Numbered from the stretch's first letter, positions 8,079 through 16,034 are shown. The stretch: DNA of 50,276 nt from Streptomyces toxytricini (GCF_014649915.1 NZ_BMTY01000026.1:1-50276); one strand, 5' to 3'. The notes: generated from the letters alone by a model not told the origin. Program-made: numbers and translations.

Positions 8079-9413
8079 ATGACCGAGAAGACTTCCGGGG
8101 CGAATCCCGGGACCCCCGAGATCCGGCTGGCTTCGGGAATCCTCCGGAGCCTGCGCGAGGAACTCCTCACGGACGCTTTTGCATACCGGCCGCTGCCGCC
8201 GATGCGCACGGACGGCCCGGTGGTGCGGCGGCTGCCCGAGGGGATACAGGCGAAGGCGCCGTTCCTGCCGCACGCGGTGGTCGCCGCCACGGCGCTGCTG
8301 GTGGCTCTGATCACCCTCGCCGCGAACGAGTACCTGTGGCCGCCGGCAGTGCTGCTGCTGTGCGCGATCGCGGCGGCGCCGGTGCTGATGACGCTGGTGC
8401 GGCCCGTCGGGGCGTTCTGGGCGGCCCTCGCGGCGACCGCGGTGCTCGCCGTGGCGGGCGCGGGGGACGGGGCGACATGGCCCTGGGGGGCGGCGAGCTT
8501 CGTCGCCTACCTGGTCACCGTGACCGTCGTCGCGATGCGGACCCGGCCCCGGACCGCGGGCTGGATGTGGCTGGTCACCCTGGTGTTCGGGATATCCGCC
8601 GCGGTCCTGGCCGGGCAGGACTCGGAGAACGCCGTACCCATCCTGTTCCTGCTGGCGGTCTCGCTGCTGGCGGTGACCGTCCGGCACACCCGCCGGGAGG
8701 CGGAGCAGGAGGTGAGCGCCCAGGCGGAGGTCACCGCGGTCGAGCGGGACCGGCGGACGCTGCTGGAGGAGCGGACGACGATCGCGCGAGAACTGCACGA
8801 CGTGGTCGCCCACCACATGTCGGTGGTGGCGATCCAGGCGGAGGCCGCACCGTACCGGGTGAAGAACCCGCCGCAGGAGCTGGAGGCGGCGTTCGCGACG
8901 ATCCGGGAGAACGCGGTGGCGGCGCTGACGGAGCTGCGCCGGGTGCTGGGAGTGGTCCGCTCCGAGGACTACGAGGCGCCGGACGCCCCGCAGCCGACGC
9001 TGGCCTCGCTGGACGGGCTCGTGGCCAATGTGCGGGAGGCCGGCCTGCGGGTGGAGAAGACGGTGACGGGCCCGGTGCGGGAGCTGCCGCCGGGGGTCGA
9101 GCTGTCGGCGTACCGGATCGCGCAGGAGGCCCTCAGCAACACCCTGCGCCACGCACCGGGAGCGGCCGCCGGCGTGGAGGTGTCGTACGTGCTAGGCGGG
9201 CTCGGCATACGCGTCGTCAACGGGGCGCCGACCGGGAACGCGCGGCCTTCGCCGGGTGCGGGGCACGGGATTACGGGGATGCGGGAGCGGGTCGCCATGC
9301 TGGAGGGGGAGATGACGGCCGGGCAGACGGCGGAAGGCGGATACGAGGTGGCGGTGTTCATACCCGTGCGCGGGCAGGTAGCGGCCCGGGAGACGGCGCG
9401 GGAACGGGCATGA
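8079..9413 (+). CDS. Sensor histidine kinase (NarL/DesK type), system 2
   Basis: This is a 444-aa kinase. The N-terminal ~60 cytoplasmic residues are followed by about five membrane segments (65-205). The dimerisation box is TTIARELHDVVAHHMSVVAI with His240, and an HATPase domain ends with GHGITGMRER. The organisation matches system 1, but the N-terminal region and membrane part have diverged, suggesting a different input. The stop overlaps the start of its regulator (ATGA), so the pair is translationally coupled. Confidence 0.85.
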   Translation: MTEKTSGANPGTPEIRLASGILRSLREELLTDAFAYRPLPPMRTDGPVVRRLPEGIQAKAPFLPHAVVAATALLVALITLAANEYLWPPAVLLLCAIAAAPVLMTLVRPVGAFWAALAATAVLAVAGAGDGATWPWGAASFVAYLVTVTVVAMRTRPRTAGWMWLVTLVFGISAAVLAGQDSENAVPILFLLAVSLLAVTVRHTRREAEQEVSAQAEVTAVERDRRTLLEERTTIARELHDVVAHHMSVVAIQAEAAPYRVKNPPQELEAAFATIRENAVAALTELRRVLGVVRSEDYEAPDAPQPTLASLDGLVANVREAGLRVEKTVTGPVRELPPGVELSAYRIAQEALSNTLRHAPGAAAGVEVSYVLGGLGIRVVNGAPTGNARPSPGAGHGITGMRERVAMLEGEMTAGQTAEGGYEVAVFIPVRGQVAARETARERA

Positions 9414-10069
9414 CGATCAGGGTTCTCATCGTCGACGACCAGATGATGGTGCGGGAGGGCTTCTCGGTCCTGCTGAACGCGATGGACGGCATCGAGGTGG
9501 TCGGCGAGGCCGTCGACGGGCGGGAGGCCATCGCGCAGGTGGCGGCGCTCAGGCCCGACGTGGTGCTGATGGACGTCCGGATGCCGGTGATGAACGGGCT
9601 GGAGGCGACACGGGAGATCGCCGCGATGGGCACGGACGCGAAGGTGCTGGTCCTGACGACCTTCGACCTCGACGAGTACGTGTACCAGGCGCTGCGGGCC
9701 GGGGCGTCCGGGTTCCTGCTGAAGGACGCCTCCGCGCGGCAACTCGCGGAGGGCGTGCGGGTGGTGGCGTCCGGGGAGGCGCTGCTGGCGCCGACGGTCA
9801 CGAAGCGGCTGATCCTGGAGTTCTCCCGGCTGTCGGCGGCGCCCCGGCCGGTCGGTGCTGCCGGTGTGGGGGAGTTGACGGAGCGGGAGACGGAGGTGCT
9901 CGTCCTGATCGCGCAGGGGCTGTCCAATGCGGAGATCGCGGACCGGCTGGTGGTGGCCGAGTCCACCATCAAGACGCACGTCAGCCGGATCCTGGTGAAG
10001 CTGGGCCTGCGCGACCGGACGCAGGCGGCGGTCTTCGCCTACGAGACCCGCCTCGTCACCCCGGCGTAG
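9410..10069 (+). CDS. NarL/FixJ-family response regulator, system 2
   Basis: This is a 219-aa regulator starting MTIRVLIVDDQMMVREGFSV. It has acidic Asp9/Asp10, phospho-acceptor Asp55 in VVLMDVRMPVMNG, and a LuxR-type HTH (LTERETEVLVLIAQGLSNAE). The ATGA overlap with the kinase fixes the start. Its recognition helix differs from system 1 mainly at VAESTIKTHVSR versus VAEQTVKTHVGR, so the two regulators may bind related DNA sites and show cross-talk. Confidence 0.88.
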   Translation: MTIRVLIVDDQMMVREGFSVLLNAMDGIEVVGEAVDGREAIAQVAALRPDVVLMDVRMPVMNGLEATREIAAMGTDAKVLVLTTFDLDEYVYQALRAGASGFLLKDASARQLAEGVRVVASGEALLAPTVTKRLILEFSRLSAAPRPVGAAGVGELTERETEVLVLIAQGLSNAEIADRLVVAESTIKTHVSRILVKLGLRDRTQAAVFAYETRLVTPA

Positions 10070-10110
10070 CCGGCCCGACGCGGTCCGGCTGCCTGCGGGG
10101 GTCCGTACGC

Positions 10111-10277
10111 CTGGGTCGTCTCTTTCGGATCTTGCCGGTCAAGCCCGCGTCGTCCGGTGCCGTGCATCGCAAGGCGGAGGGTCGTCCGCGTACTGGGGTA
10201 CGCGGGCGGCCCGACAGCGCGGCGAGGCGCGGCAGCGGGCGGCGCGGGCTAGGCGGGATCCGAAAGAGACGACCTAG
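10111..10277. repeat. MITE-like long imperfect palindrome with 21-bp terminal inverted repeats
   Basis: The left terminus CTGGGTCGTCTCTTTCGGAT (10111 on) is the reverse complement of the right terminus ending at 10277, with 20 of 21 matches. The arms keep pairing imperfectly towards a central perfect dyad, CCGCGTAC-TGGG-GTACGCGG, near 10187-10206. The element is about 167 bp and has no coding capacity. It sits between the second response regulator and the P450, and its right terminus supplies part of the P450 -10 box. It may be a non-autonomous mobile repeat or a strong bidirectional terminator. Confidence 0.65.
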
Positions 10278-10280
10278 GCT
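10275..10280 (+). promoter_or_regulatory. -10 box, leaderless P450 gene
   Basis: TAGGCT is followed by 6 nt and ATG 10287. Its first bases are the terminal bases of the palindromic element. Confidence 0.5.
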
Positions 10281-10286
10281 GCGGGC

Positions 10287-11483
10287 ATGGGCTTTGATCC
10301 GTGGGATGCCTCCTTCGTCGCCGACCCGTACCCGGCCTACCGGGAGTTGCGGGAGCAGGGCCGGGCCGTCTGGTGCGAGGCCACCGGCCAGTGGCTGGTG
10401 CCGCACTACGCCGATGTGAGCGCGCTGCTGCGCGACCGGCGGCTCGGGCGTACGTACCTGCACCGCTTCTCGCACGAGGAGTTCGGGCGGGCGGCGCCTC
10501 CGCCGGAGCACGAGCCGTTCCACGTGCTCAACGACAACGGGCTGCTCGACCTGGAGGACCCGGCGCACGGGCGGGTGCGGCGGCTGGTGTCGAAGGCGTT
10601 CACACCGCGGACGGTGGAGCGGCTCGCACCGGCGGTGGAGCGGATGGCCGGGGAGCTGGTCGGCCGGCTCCTCGCCGACGGGGGCGGCGATCTGCTGACG
10701 GTGGTCGCCGAGCCGCTGCCCGTGGCGGTGATCGCGGAGCTGCTGGGGGTGCCGGAGGAGGACCGGGGGCTGCTGCGGCCGTGGTCCGCGGACATCTGCG
10801 GGATGTTCGAGCTGCGGCCCGACGAGGAGACGGCGCGGCGGGCCGTGCAGGCGAGCACCGAGTTCAGCGCCTACCTGCGGGAGCTGATCGCCCGGCGGCG
10901 CCGACAGCCCGGCGAGGACCTGGTCTCCGGTCTGATCGCGGCGCACGACGAGGAGGGGCGGCTCAGCGAACAGGAGATGATCTCCACCTGCGTGCTCCTG
11001 CTGAACGCCGGACACGAGGCCACGGTGAACACGACCGTCAACGGCTGGTGGGCGCTCTTCCGCAATCCCGGGCAGCTGGCCGCGCTCGACCGGGAAAAGT
11101 TGTCCACAGCTGTGGATGAACTGATGCGCTACGACACCCCGCTCCAGATGTTCGAGCGGTGGGTCCTGGACGACATCGAGATCGGCGGCACGGCCATCCC
11201 CCGCGGCGCGGAGGTGGCGCTGCTGTTCGGCTCCGCCAACCGCGACCCGGCCCGCTTCGCGGACCCGGACACCCTCGACCTCTCCCGCACCGACAATCCG
11301 CACCTCAGCTTCGGCGCGGGCATCCACTACTGCCTGGGCGCCCCGCTGGCCCGCCGCGAGCTGGCGGCCTCCTTCGGCGCGCTCCTGGCGGACGGCGTGC
11401 CCCCGCTGAAACTCGTCCGCGAACCGCAGTGGCAGCCCGGGTACGTGATCCGCGGGCTGCGGGAGCTGATCGTCGAGTTCTGA
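10287..11483 (+). CDS. Cytochrome P450
   Basis: This is a 398-aa soluble bacterial class I P450. The I-helix reads LLNAGHEATVN (241-246), the ExxR motif is ELMR (278-281), and the heme loop is FGAGIHYCLGAPLARRE with proximal Cys349. It needs separate ferredoxin and reductase partners, which are not adjacent. The substrate is unknown; there is no biosynthetic cluster next to it. The ATG is leaderless, just after the palindromic repeat. Codons for residues 271-280 are unusually A/T-rich and create two DnaA-box-like sites. Confidence 0.92.
   Translation: MGFDPWDASFVADPYPAYRELREQGRAVWCEATGQWLVPHYADVSALLRDRRLGRTYLHRFSHEEFGRAAPPPEHEPFHVLNDNGLLDLEDPAHGRVRRLVSKAFTPRTVERLAPAVERMAGELVGRLLADGGGDLLTVVAEPLPVAVIAELLGVPEEDRGLLRPWSADICGMFELRPDEETARRAVQASTEFSAYLRELIARRRRQPGEDLVSGLIAAHDEEGRLSEQEMISTCVLLLNAGHEATVNTTVNGWWALFRNPGQLAALDREKLSTAVDELMRYDTPLQMFERWVLDDIEIGGTAIPRGAEVALLFGSANRDPARFADPDTLDLSRTDNPHLSFGAGIHYCLGAPLARRELAASFGALLADGVPPLKLVREPQWQPGYVIRGLRELIVEF
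11100..11119. promoter_or_regulatory. Divergent pair of DnaA-box-like sites inside the P450
   Basis: TTGTCCACA (11100-11108) is the consensus Streptomyces DnaA box. TGTGGATGA (11111-11119) is a second box on the opposite strand; together they form the perfect palindrome TCCACAGCTGTGGA (11103-11116). The codons here (TTG TCC ACA GCT GTG GAT GAA) break the gene's G/C third-position bias, which suggests a DNA-level constraint. Confidence 0.5.
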
Positions 11484-11494
11484 CTCCAGCCGCA

Positions 11495-11551
11495 CCGCGG
11501 AGCGCCCCGCCCCCGCCGCGGAGCGCCCCGCCCCGCCCCGCGTGCTATGGT
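11495..11551 (+). promoter_or_regulatory. Promoter region of MFS gene: two 19-bp direct repeats plus extended -10
   Basis: CCGCGGAGCGCCCCGCCCC occurs exactly at 11495-11513 and 11516-11534, a 21-bp period (two helical turns). An extended -10 TGCTATGGT follows at 11543-11551. The repeats occupy the -35 region and may bind an activator. Confidence 0.5.
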
Positions 11552-11560
11552 CCACCCAAG

Positions 11561-11601
11561 GCCTCCGGCTCTCCCTGACGGGAGCGAACGGAGGCTTTTT
11601 T
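11561..11601 (+). terminator. Intrinsic terminator hairpin containing the MFS ribosome binding site
   Basis: GCCTCCG (11561-11567) pairs with CGGAGGC (11589-11595), with an inner CTCCC/GGGAG stem, and is followed directly by six T. The 3' arm contains GGAGG (11590-11594), 8 nt before the MFS ATG. It can act as the P450 terminator and as an attenuator that also hides the Shine-Dalgarno of the transporter. Confidence 0.75.
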
Positions 11602-11602
11602 C

Positions 11603-12859
11603 ATGCCTTCTGACGCCTCATCAACACCCCGTCCGTCTCGTCCGCCCCGCCCGCCCGTGCCGTCCGGCGCCCGTCCCGGGTACCGGGAGCTCCTGCGGAA
11701 CCGGGAGTTCGCGGGGCTCTTCGCGAGCTTCGCGCTCACCGCCGCCGCGAGCGCCCTGTCCGGGTTCGCCCTCGGCAGCCTCGTCGACCGCCAGACCGGT
11801 TCCCCCTTCCTGACGGCGGTCAGCATGTACGGGGCGACCTTCGCGACGGTGCTCGGGGCGCTGACCCTGATGTCCGTCGCCGACGGCAGCCGCCCCCGCC
11901 GCACCCTGCTCGCCCTCCAGGGCGCCTCCCTCGCCGGCATCGCCGCCCAGGCGGTGCCGGGGCTGCCGCTCGCCGCACGCTTCGCGCTGCTCCTCGCCCT
12001 CGGCTTCTTCCAGTCCCTCGGCACCGGCACCCGCATGGGCCTGCTCGCCGAGATCGTCCCCGCCTCCGCCTACGCCCCGGCCCGCTCCCTGATGAACATC
12101 ACCGCCGGCGCCGTCTCCGTCCTCGGCTACGCCTCCGGCGCGCTGCTGGTGCGCGCCATCGGCCCGCACGGGCTGTTCGCGGCCGCCGCCGCGCTCACCG
12201 CGCTCTCCCTGGCCGCCGTCGCGGCGACGCTGCGCGAGCGCTCCATCCGGCTCGCCCGCCGCCCCGGCCTGCGCAGCACCCGGGCCGGGAACGCCGAACT
12301 GCTGGGCCGCCCCGGCCGGCGGGCCCTGCTGCTGAACCTGTGGGTGCCGAACGGCCTGGTCGTCGGCTGCGAGGCGCTGTTCATCCCGTACGCCGCGCAG
12401 TACGCAGGCCACCTCCTGGCCGCCGCGTCCGCGGGCCTGCTCCTCGGCGACCTCGCCGTCGGGCGGCTGCTCACCGCCGGGGGAAGGCGCCGCGCCGCGT
12501 TCCCGCTGCGGCTGCTGATGGCCGCGCCCTTCCTGGTGTTCGCGCTCCACCCGCCGCTGCCGGTCGCCGCCGTCGCCGTGTTCCTCGCCGGCGCCGGCTT
12601 CGCGGCCACCCTGCCGATGCAGGAGCAGCTCCTCGCACTCACCCCGGAGTCGGTCCGCGGCCAGGTCCAGGGCGTGGAGTCCGCGGGCCGGATGACCTGG
12701 CAGGGCATCGGCGCCGCCCTCGCCGGAGCCGCCGCGCAGGCCGTCGGGCCGGCCGCGGCGATCACGGCGCTCGCGGCCGCCTCGCTGGCCGTCACCGTCC
12801 TCTCCCGCCGCCACGTGCTGCGCGAGACGGCCCGTACGCCGGTCAGCGCGGCAGAATGA
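11603..12859 (+). CDS. MFS transporter
   Basis: This is a 418-aa protein with a Pro-rich cytoplasmic N-terminus (1-30) and about 12 hydrophobic segments, resembling MFS efflux proteins. Features include REFAGLFASFALTAAASALS as the first membrane helix, the loop SVADGSRPRRTLLAL and the later QEQLLALTPESVRGQVQGVE cytoplasmic loop. Substrate unknown; the leader with terminator and buried ribosome binding site suggests induced expression, as for some resistance pumps, but this is inference. Its 3' end overlaps the convergent diacylglycerol-kinase-like gene by 17 bp. Confidence 0.82.
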   Translation: MPSDASSTPRPSRPPRPPVPSGARPGYRELLRNREFAGLFASFALTAAASALSGFALGSLVDRQTGSPFLTAVSMYGATFATVLGALTLMSVADGSRPRRTLLALQGASLAGIAAQAVPGLPLAARFALLLALGFFQSLGTGTRMGLLAEIVPASAYAPARSLMNITAGAVSVLGYASGALLVRAIGPHGLFAAAAALTALSLAAVAATLRERSIRLARRPGLRSTRAGNAELLGRPGRRALLLNLWVPNGLVVGCEALFIPYAAQYAGHLLAAASAGLLLGDLAVGRLLTAGGRRRAAFPLRLLMAAPFLVFALHPPLPVAAVAVFLAGAGFAATLPMQEQLLALTPESVRGQVQGVESAGRMTWQGIGAALAGAAAQAVGPAAAITALAAASLAVTVLSRRHVLRETARTPVSAAE

Positions 12860-13670
12860 GCCCCCACGCCGCCGGCCGCAGGGTCCACGTCCGCCGCCGG
12901 ACCGGCCCGGAGACCGCCGCGTCGGCCCGGTAGCGGAAGTCGGCGCCCGCCACCGTGACCGCCGCGGCGCGGGCCCGGACCACGGCGCCCTCCGCCCGGA
13001 CGACGACCTCCGCCAGGCCGCCCCCGCGGGGCGCGACCGCGACGTCGTCCACGGGCCGGTCCACATCGGCCAGCACCACCCCGTCGGCCTCGACCCGCAG
13101 CCGGTGCCCCCCGGCCGGGGCCGCGGGCGGCCCGGCGAGCGTCCGCACCAGCGACCGGTAGGCGCTGCGCACCGACGCCCCGCCCGCCCGGGGCGCGGGC
13201 GGCCGGGCGGGCGGGATGCGCAGACCGCCGAGGACGACGCCGTCGCTGTCGTCGACGAGCAGGTCTCGGACGCCGACGACCCCGTCCAGGGCCGCCCGCG
13301 CCGCCGACACCGCCGACATCGGAACCCCCAGCAGCCGCGCCAGCCCCAGCGAGCCCGCCTGCCCCACGGGAACCACCGAGAGGGCCTCCCCGTCGAGCTC
13401 CCGCTCCCGGTGCAGCAGCCCGACCGCCCGTACGAGGGCCCGGTCGTCGCCTACGATCACCGGCCGCCGATGGCCGCGGCGGGCGAGCGCCCGCGCGAAC
13501 TCCTCCGGCGACTGGGGGAGGCAGATCTTCGCCGCCGCCCCGGCCGACAGCACGTCCCTCGCGATGCGCACGGACTCTCCGTCGAGACGGCGCGCGACCG
13601 GGTCGACGAGCACCAGCAGGCCGCCGACCGGCGCGCCCGCAGGGCTCATGGTGGGCTCCGGAGCCGACAC
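12843..13670 (-). CDS. Diacylglycerol-kinase-like / lipid kinase family protein
   Basis: This is a 275-aa protein. After a short N-terminus it has GGLLVLVDPVARRLDGESVR, a candidate nucleotide region RRPVIVGDDRALVRAVGLLH and VVPVGQAGSLGLARLLGVP, which parallels the GDGT and GTxN regions of the DAGK catalytic fold. The canonical GGDGT is degenerate (VGDDRA), so activity is doubtful. I chose GTG 13670 because GGAAGG lies 6 nt upstream; an ATG at 13703 is a longer option. It is divergent from purA. Confidence 0.65.
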   Translation of the reverse strand: MSAPEPTMSPAGAPVGGLLVLVDPVARRLDGESVRIARDVLSAGAAAKICLPQSPEEFARALARRGHRRPVIVGDDRALVRAVGLLHRERELDGEALSVVPVGQAGSLGLARLLGVPMSAVSAARAALDGVVGVRDLLVDDSDGVVLGGLRIPPARPPAPRAGGASVRSAYRSLVRTLAGPPAAPAGGHRLRVEADGVVLADVDRPVDDVAVAPRGGGLAEVVVRAEGAVVRARAAAVTVAGADFRYRADAAVSGPVRRRTWTLRPAAWGLILPR

Positions 13671-13705
13671 CTCGGTCCTTCCTCGGGTAGCATCTTTGTG
13701 CAAGA

Positions 13706-13731
13706 GGCCCTTGCGCTATTGCGCCAGGGCC
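13706..13731. repeat. 26-bp inverted repeat upstream of purA
   Basis: GGCCCT-T-GCGC-TATT-GCGC-C-AGGGCC is an almost perfect dyad in the divergent control region of purA and the DAGK-like gene. It could be a regulator site or an RNA hairpin in the purA leader. Confidence 0.55.
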
Positions 13732-13833
13732 TTCGTCTATTCCGGGGTACCGGTCCGACGGCCCAGCCTGCGGTGTACATCGTCGTACGCCCCCTGGCCT
13801 TGGACATGCCCCATCCGGAAGAGGTGTACGCCT

Positions 13834-15117
13834 GTGCCCGCTCTTGTGCTGCTCGGAGCTCAGTGGGGTGACGAGGGCAAGGGGAAGGCCACCGACCTGC
13901 TCGGTGGATCCGTTGACTACGTGGTGCGCTACCAGGGCGGCAACAACGCCGGCCACACGGTCGTCGTAGGCGACCAGAAGTACGCGCTGCACCTTCTCCC
14001 GTCCGGCATCCTGTCCCCCGGATGCACCCCGGTCATCGGCAACGGCGTCGTCGTCGACCCGTCCGTGCTCCTGTCCGAGCTGCGCGGGCTGAACGAGCGC
14101 GGCATCGACACCTCGAAGCTGCTGATCAGCGGAAACGCCCACCTGATCACGCCGTACAACGTCACCCTCGACAAGGTCGGCGAGCGCTTCCTCGGCAAGC
14201 GCAAGATCGGCACGACCGGCCGCGGCATCGGCCCGACGTACGCGGACAAGATCAACCGCGTCGGCATCCGCGTCCAGGACCTCTACGACGAGTCGATCCT
14301 CACCCAGAAGGTCGAGGCGGCGCTGGAGAACAAGAACCAGCTGCTGGCCAAGCTCTACAACCGCCGCGCGATCGAGGCCGGCGCGATCGTGGAGGAGATG
14401 CTCCAGTACGCGGACCAGATCAAGCCGTACGTCGCGGACACCACCCTGATCCTCAACAACGCGCTGGACGAGGACAAGGTCGTGCTGTTCGAGGGCGGCC
14501 AGGGCACCCTCCTGGACGTGGACCACGGCACGTACCCGTTCGTGACCTCCTCGAACCCGACCGCGGGCGGCGCCTGCACCGGCACGGGCGTCGGCCCGAC
14601 CCGGATCAGCCGCGTCATCGGCATCCTGAAGGCGTACACGACCCGCGTCGGCGCGGGCCCGTTCCCGACCGAGCTGTTCGACCAGGACGGCGAGGACCTG
14701 CGCCGCATCGGCGGCGAGCGCGGCGTCACCACCGGCCGCGACCGGCGCTGCGGCTGGTTCGACGCCCCGATCGCCCGCTACGCCACGCGCGTGAACGGCC
14801 TGACGGACTTCTTCCTGACCAAGCTCGACGTGCTGACCGGCTGGGAGCAGATCCCGGTGTGCGTCGCGTACGAGATCGACGGCAAGCGCGTCGAGGAGCT
14901 GCCGTACTCGCAGACGGACTTCCACCACGCGAAGCCGATCTACGAGAACCTGCCGGGCTGGTCCGAGGACATCACCAAGGCCAAGACCTTCTCCGACCTG
15001 CCGAAGAACGCGCAGGCGTACGTGAAGGCCCTGGAGGAGATGTCGGGCGCCCCGATCTCCGCGATCGGCGTCGGCCCCGGCCGCACCGAGACGATCGAGA
15101 TCAACTCGTTCCTCTAG
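13834..15117 (+). CDS. purA: Adenylosuccinate synthetase
   Basis: This is a 427-aa protein, the usual length. It catalyses IMP + aspartate + GTP to adenylosuccinate, the first step from IMP to AMP. The N-terminus has the nucleotide loop GAQWGDEGKGKATDLLG, followed by YQGGNNAGHTVVV and the IMP/switch region TTGRGIGPTYADKINR. The C-terminal part has ISRVIGILKAYTTRVGAGPF and VTTGRDRRCGWFD. GTG 13834 is the start, with GGAAGAGG 9 nt upstream. The gene is followed by a strong hairpin and is monocistronic. Confidence 0.97.
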   Translation: MPALVLLGAQWGDEGKGKATDLLGGSVDYVVRYQGGNNAGHTVVVGDQKYALHLLPSGILSPGCTPVIGNGVVVDPSVLLSELRGLNERGIDTSKLLISGNAHLITPYNVTLDKVGERFLGKRKIGTTGRGIGPTYADKINRVGIRVQDLYDESILTQKVEAALENKNQLLAKLYNRRAIEAGAIVEEMLQYADQIKPYVADTTLILNNALDEDKVVLFEGGQGTLLDVDHGTYPFVTSSNPTAGGACTGTGVGPTRISRVIGILKAYTTRVGAGPFPTELFDQDGEDLRRIGGERGVTTGRDRRCGWFDAPIARYATRVNGLTDFFLTKLDVLTGWEQIPVCVAYEIDGKRVEELPYSQTDFHHAKPIYENLPGWSEDITKAKTFSDLPKNAQAYVKALEEMSGAPISAIGVGPGRTETIEINSFL

Positions 15118-15167
15118 ACGGAACGGCCGACGGCCTTCCGCACGGGAGCCCCCGGCTCCCGCCCGCC

Positions 15168-15213
15168 GCGCGAAGGGGGCGGTGCACCGCACGGTGCGCC
15201 GCCCCCTTCGCGC
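15168..15213 (+). terminator. purA terminator hairpin
   Basis: The arms 15168-15188 and 15193-15213 pair at 20 of 21 positions around a GCAC-type loop. There is no T tract, as is common in Streptomyces. Confidence 0.75.
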
Positions 15214-15221
15214 GTTCCGGT

Positions 15222-15335
15222 CAGTCCGCTTCGTAGACGCCGAGGCGGTCGACGATCACGTCGACCGAACTCGGCGCCCGCCGTGGTGGCGATGAAACCA
15301 GGGCGCGCAGGCTGCCGATCAGACGATGGCTTGAT
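15222..15335 (-). pseudogene. Possible gene remnant downstream of purA
   Basis: On the reverse strand a short open stretch ends VDVIVDRLGVYEAD and a stop at 15222. It is preceded in frame by HRLIGSLRALVSSPPRRAP and then a stop codon near 15335. It has no start codon or ribosome binding site. It looks like the decayed 3' end of a former gene; no family is recognised. Confidence 0.3.
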
Positions 15336-15371
15336 CACAGCGGGCGGCCCCGGGGAAGGGGGGCGGGCGGT

Positions 15372-15971
15372 TCATGCCCGGCCGGCTCCCAGCAGCGCGT
15401 CGATGCCCGCCTTGATGCGGTCGGCCGACACCGCCCGCTCCGCCGCCAGGTGCTCGAACAGGCTGGGGACGAACGGGGCGAGCAGCAGGTGGGCCAGGAC
15501 CGGTGCGTCCGCCTCCGGGCGGGCCTGCCGCAGCAGCAGGGACACGTGCGTGTGCATGGTGAGGTAGGCGCCGCTGCCGTACCGGGCGCCCGGCGACGCG
15601 GCCTCGGCGGCGCCCATCACGGCCCGGCAGGCGGAGAGCCGCTCGGCCAGCGTGTGCAGGAACGCGCGCAGCCGCTCCTCCGGGGGTGCTCCGGGCCCCA
15701 GCGGCGGCGGGCCGCCGAGGAACGCCTCCTGGAAGCGCTTCTCGTCCTCGTCGAGCAGGGCCAGCAGCAGCCCGCTGACGTCGCCGAAGCGGCGGTAGAC
15801 GGTGCCGACGCCCATGCCCGCGGCGTGCGCGACGGCGTTCATGGTGACGGCCTCCGGCCCCTGCTCCGCGACCAGCCGCGCGGCCGCGTCCAGGATCCTG
15901 CGCCGGTTGCGGGCGGCGTCCGCCCGCTCCGGCGGGGCCTGGCCCGTGACGGGAAGCTCGGTGCGGCTCAT
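15372..15971 (-). CDS. TetR family transcriptional regulator of wrbA
   Basis: This is a 199-aa protein with an N-terminal TetR helix-turn-helix: NRRRILDAAARLVAEQG and TMNAVAHAAGMGVGTVYRRF (about 43-62). The C-terminal ligand domain is Ala/Leu-rich and diverged. It is divergent from wrbA, with two nearly identical inverted repeats between them. The natural inference is that it represses wrbA and itself, and is released by a quinone-like or electrophilic ligand. Confidence 0.88.
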   Translation of the reverse strand: MSRTELPVTGQAPPERADAARNRRRILDAAARLVAEQGPEAVTMNAVAHAAGMGVGTVYRRFGDVSGLLLALLDEDEKRFQEAFLGGPPPLGPGAPPEERLRAFLHTLAERLSACRAVMGAAEAASPGARYGSGAYLTMHTHVSLLLRQARPEADAPVLAHLLLAPFVPSLFEHLAAERAVSADRIKAGIDALLGAGRA

Positions 15972-15998
15972 ACGGGCAGGCTACCGGATCCCCTTGCC

Positions 15999-16018
15999 AA
16001 ACGGATTTCTATCCGCTT
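15999..16018. promoter_or_regulatory. TetR operator 1
   Basis: AAACGGAT-TTCT-ATCCGCTT, an 8-4-8 dyad with one mismatch, lies 28 bp upstream of the TetR start. It matches operator 2 in both half-sites except one base. Confidence 0.75.
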
Positions 16019-16034
16019 GACTCGGGTCCAGCAA

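Noticed and set aside
11547..11600. Leader peptide starting at ATG 11547 before the MFS gene
   Set aside because: The ATG lies inside the predicted -10 box, so it would not be transcribed from that promoter, and the frame runs into the MFS gene out of frame.
12127..15192. Reverse open frame of about 1,000 residues across purA and the MFS gene
   Set aside because: It spans several well-supported genes on the other strand and has no domain or start signal; it is a GC-bias artefact.
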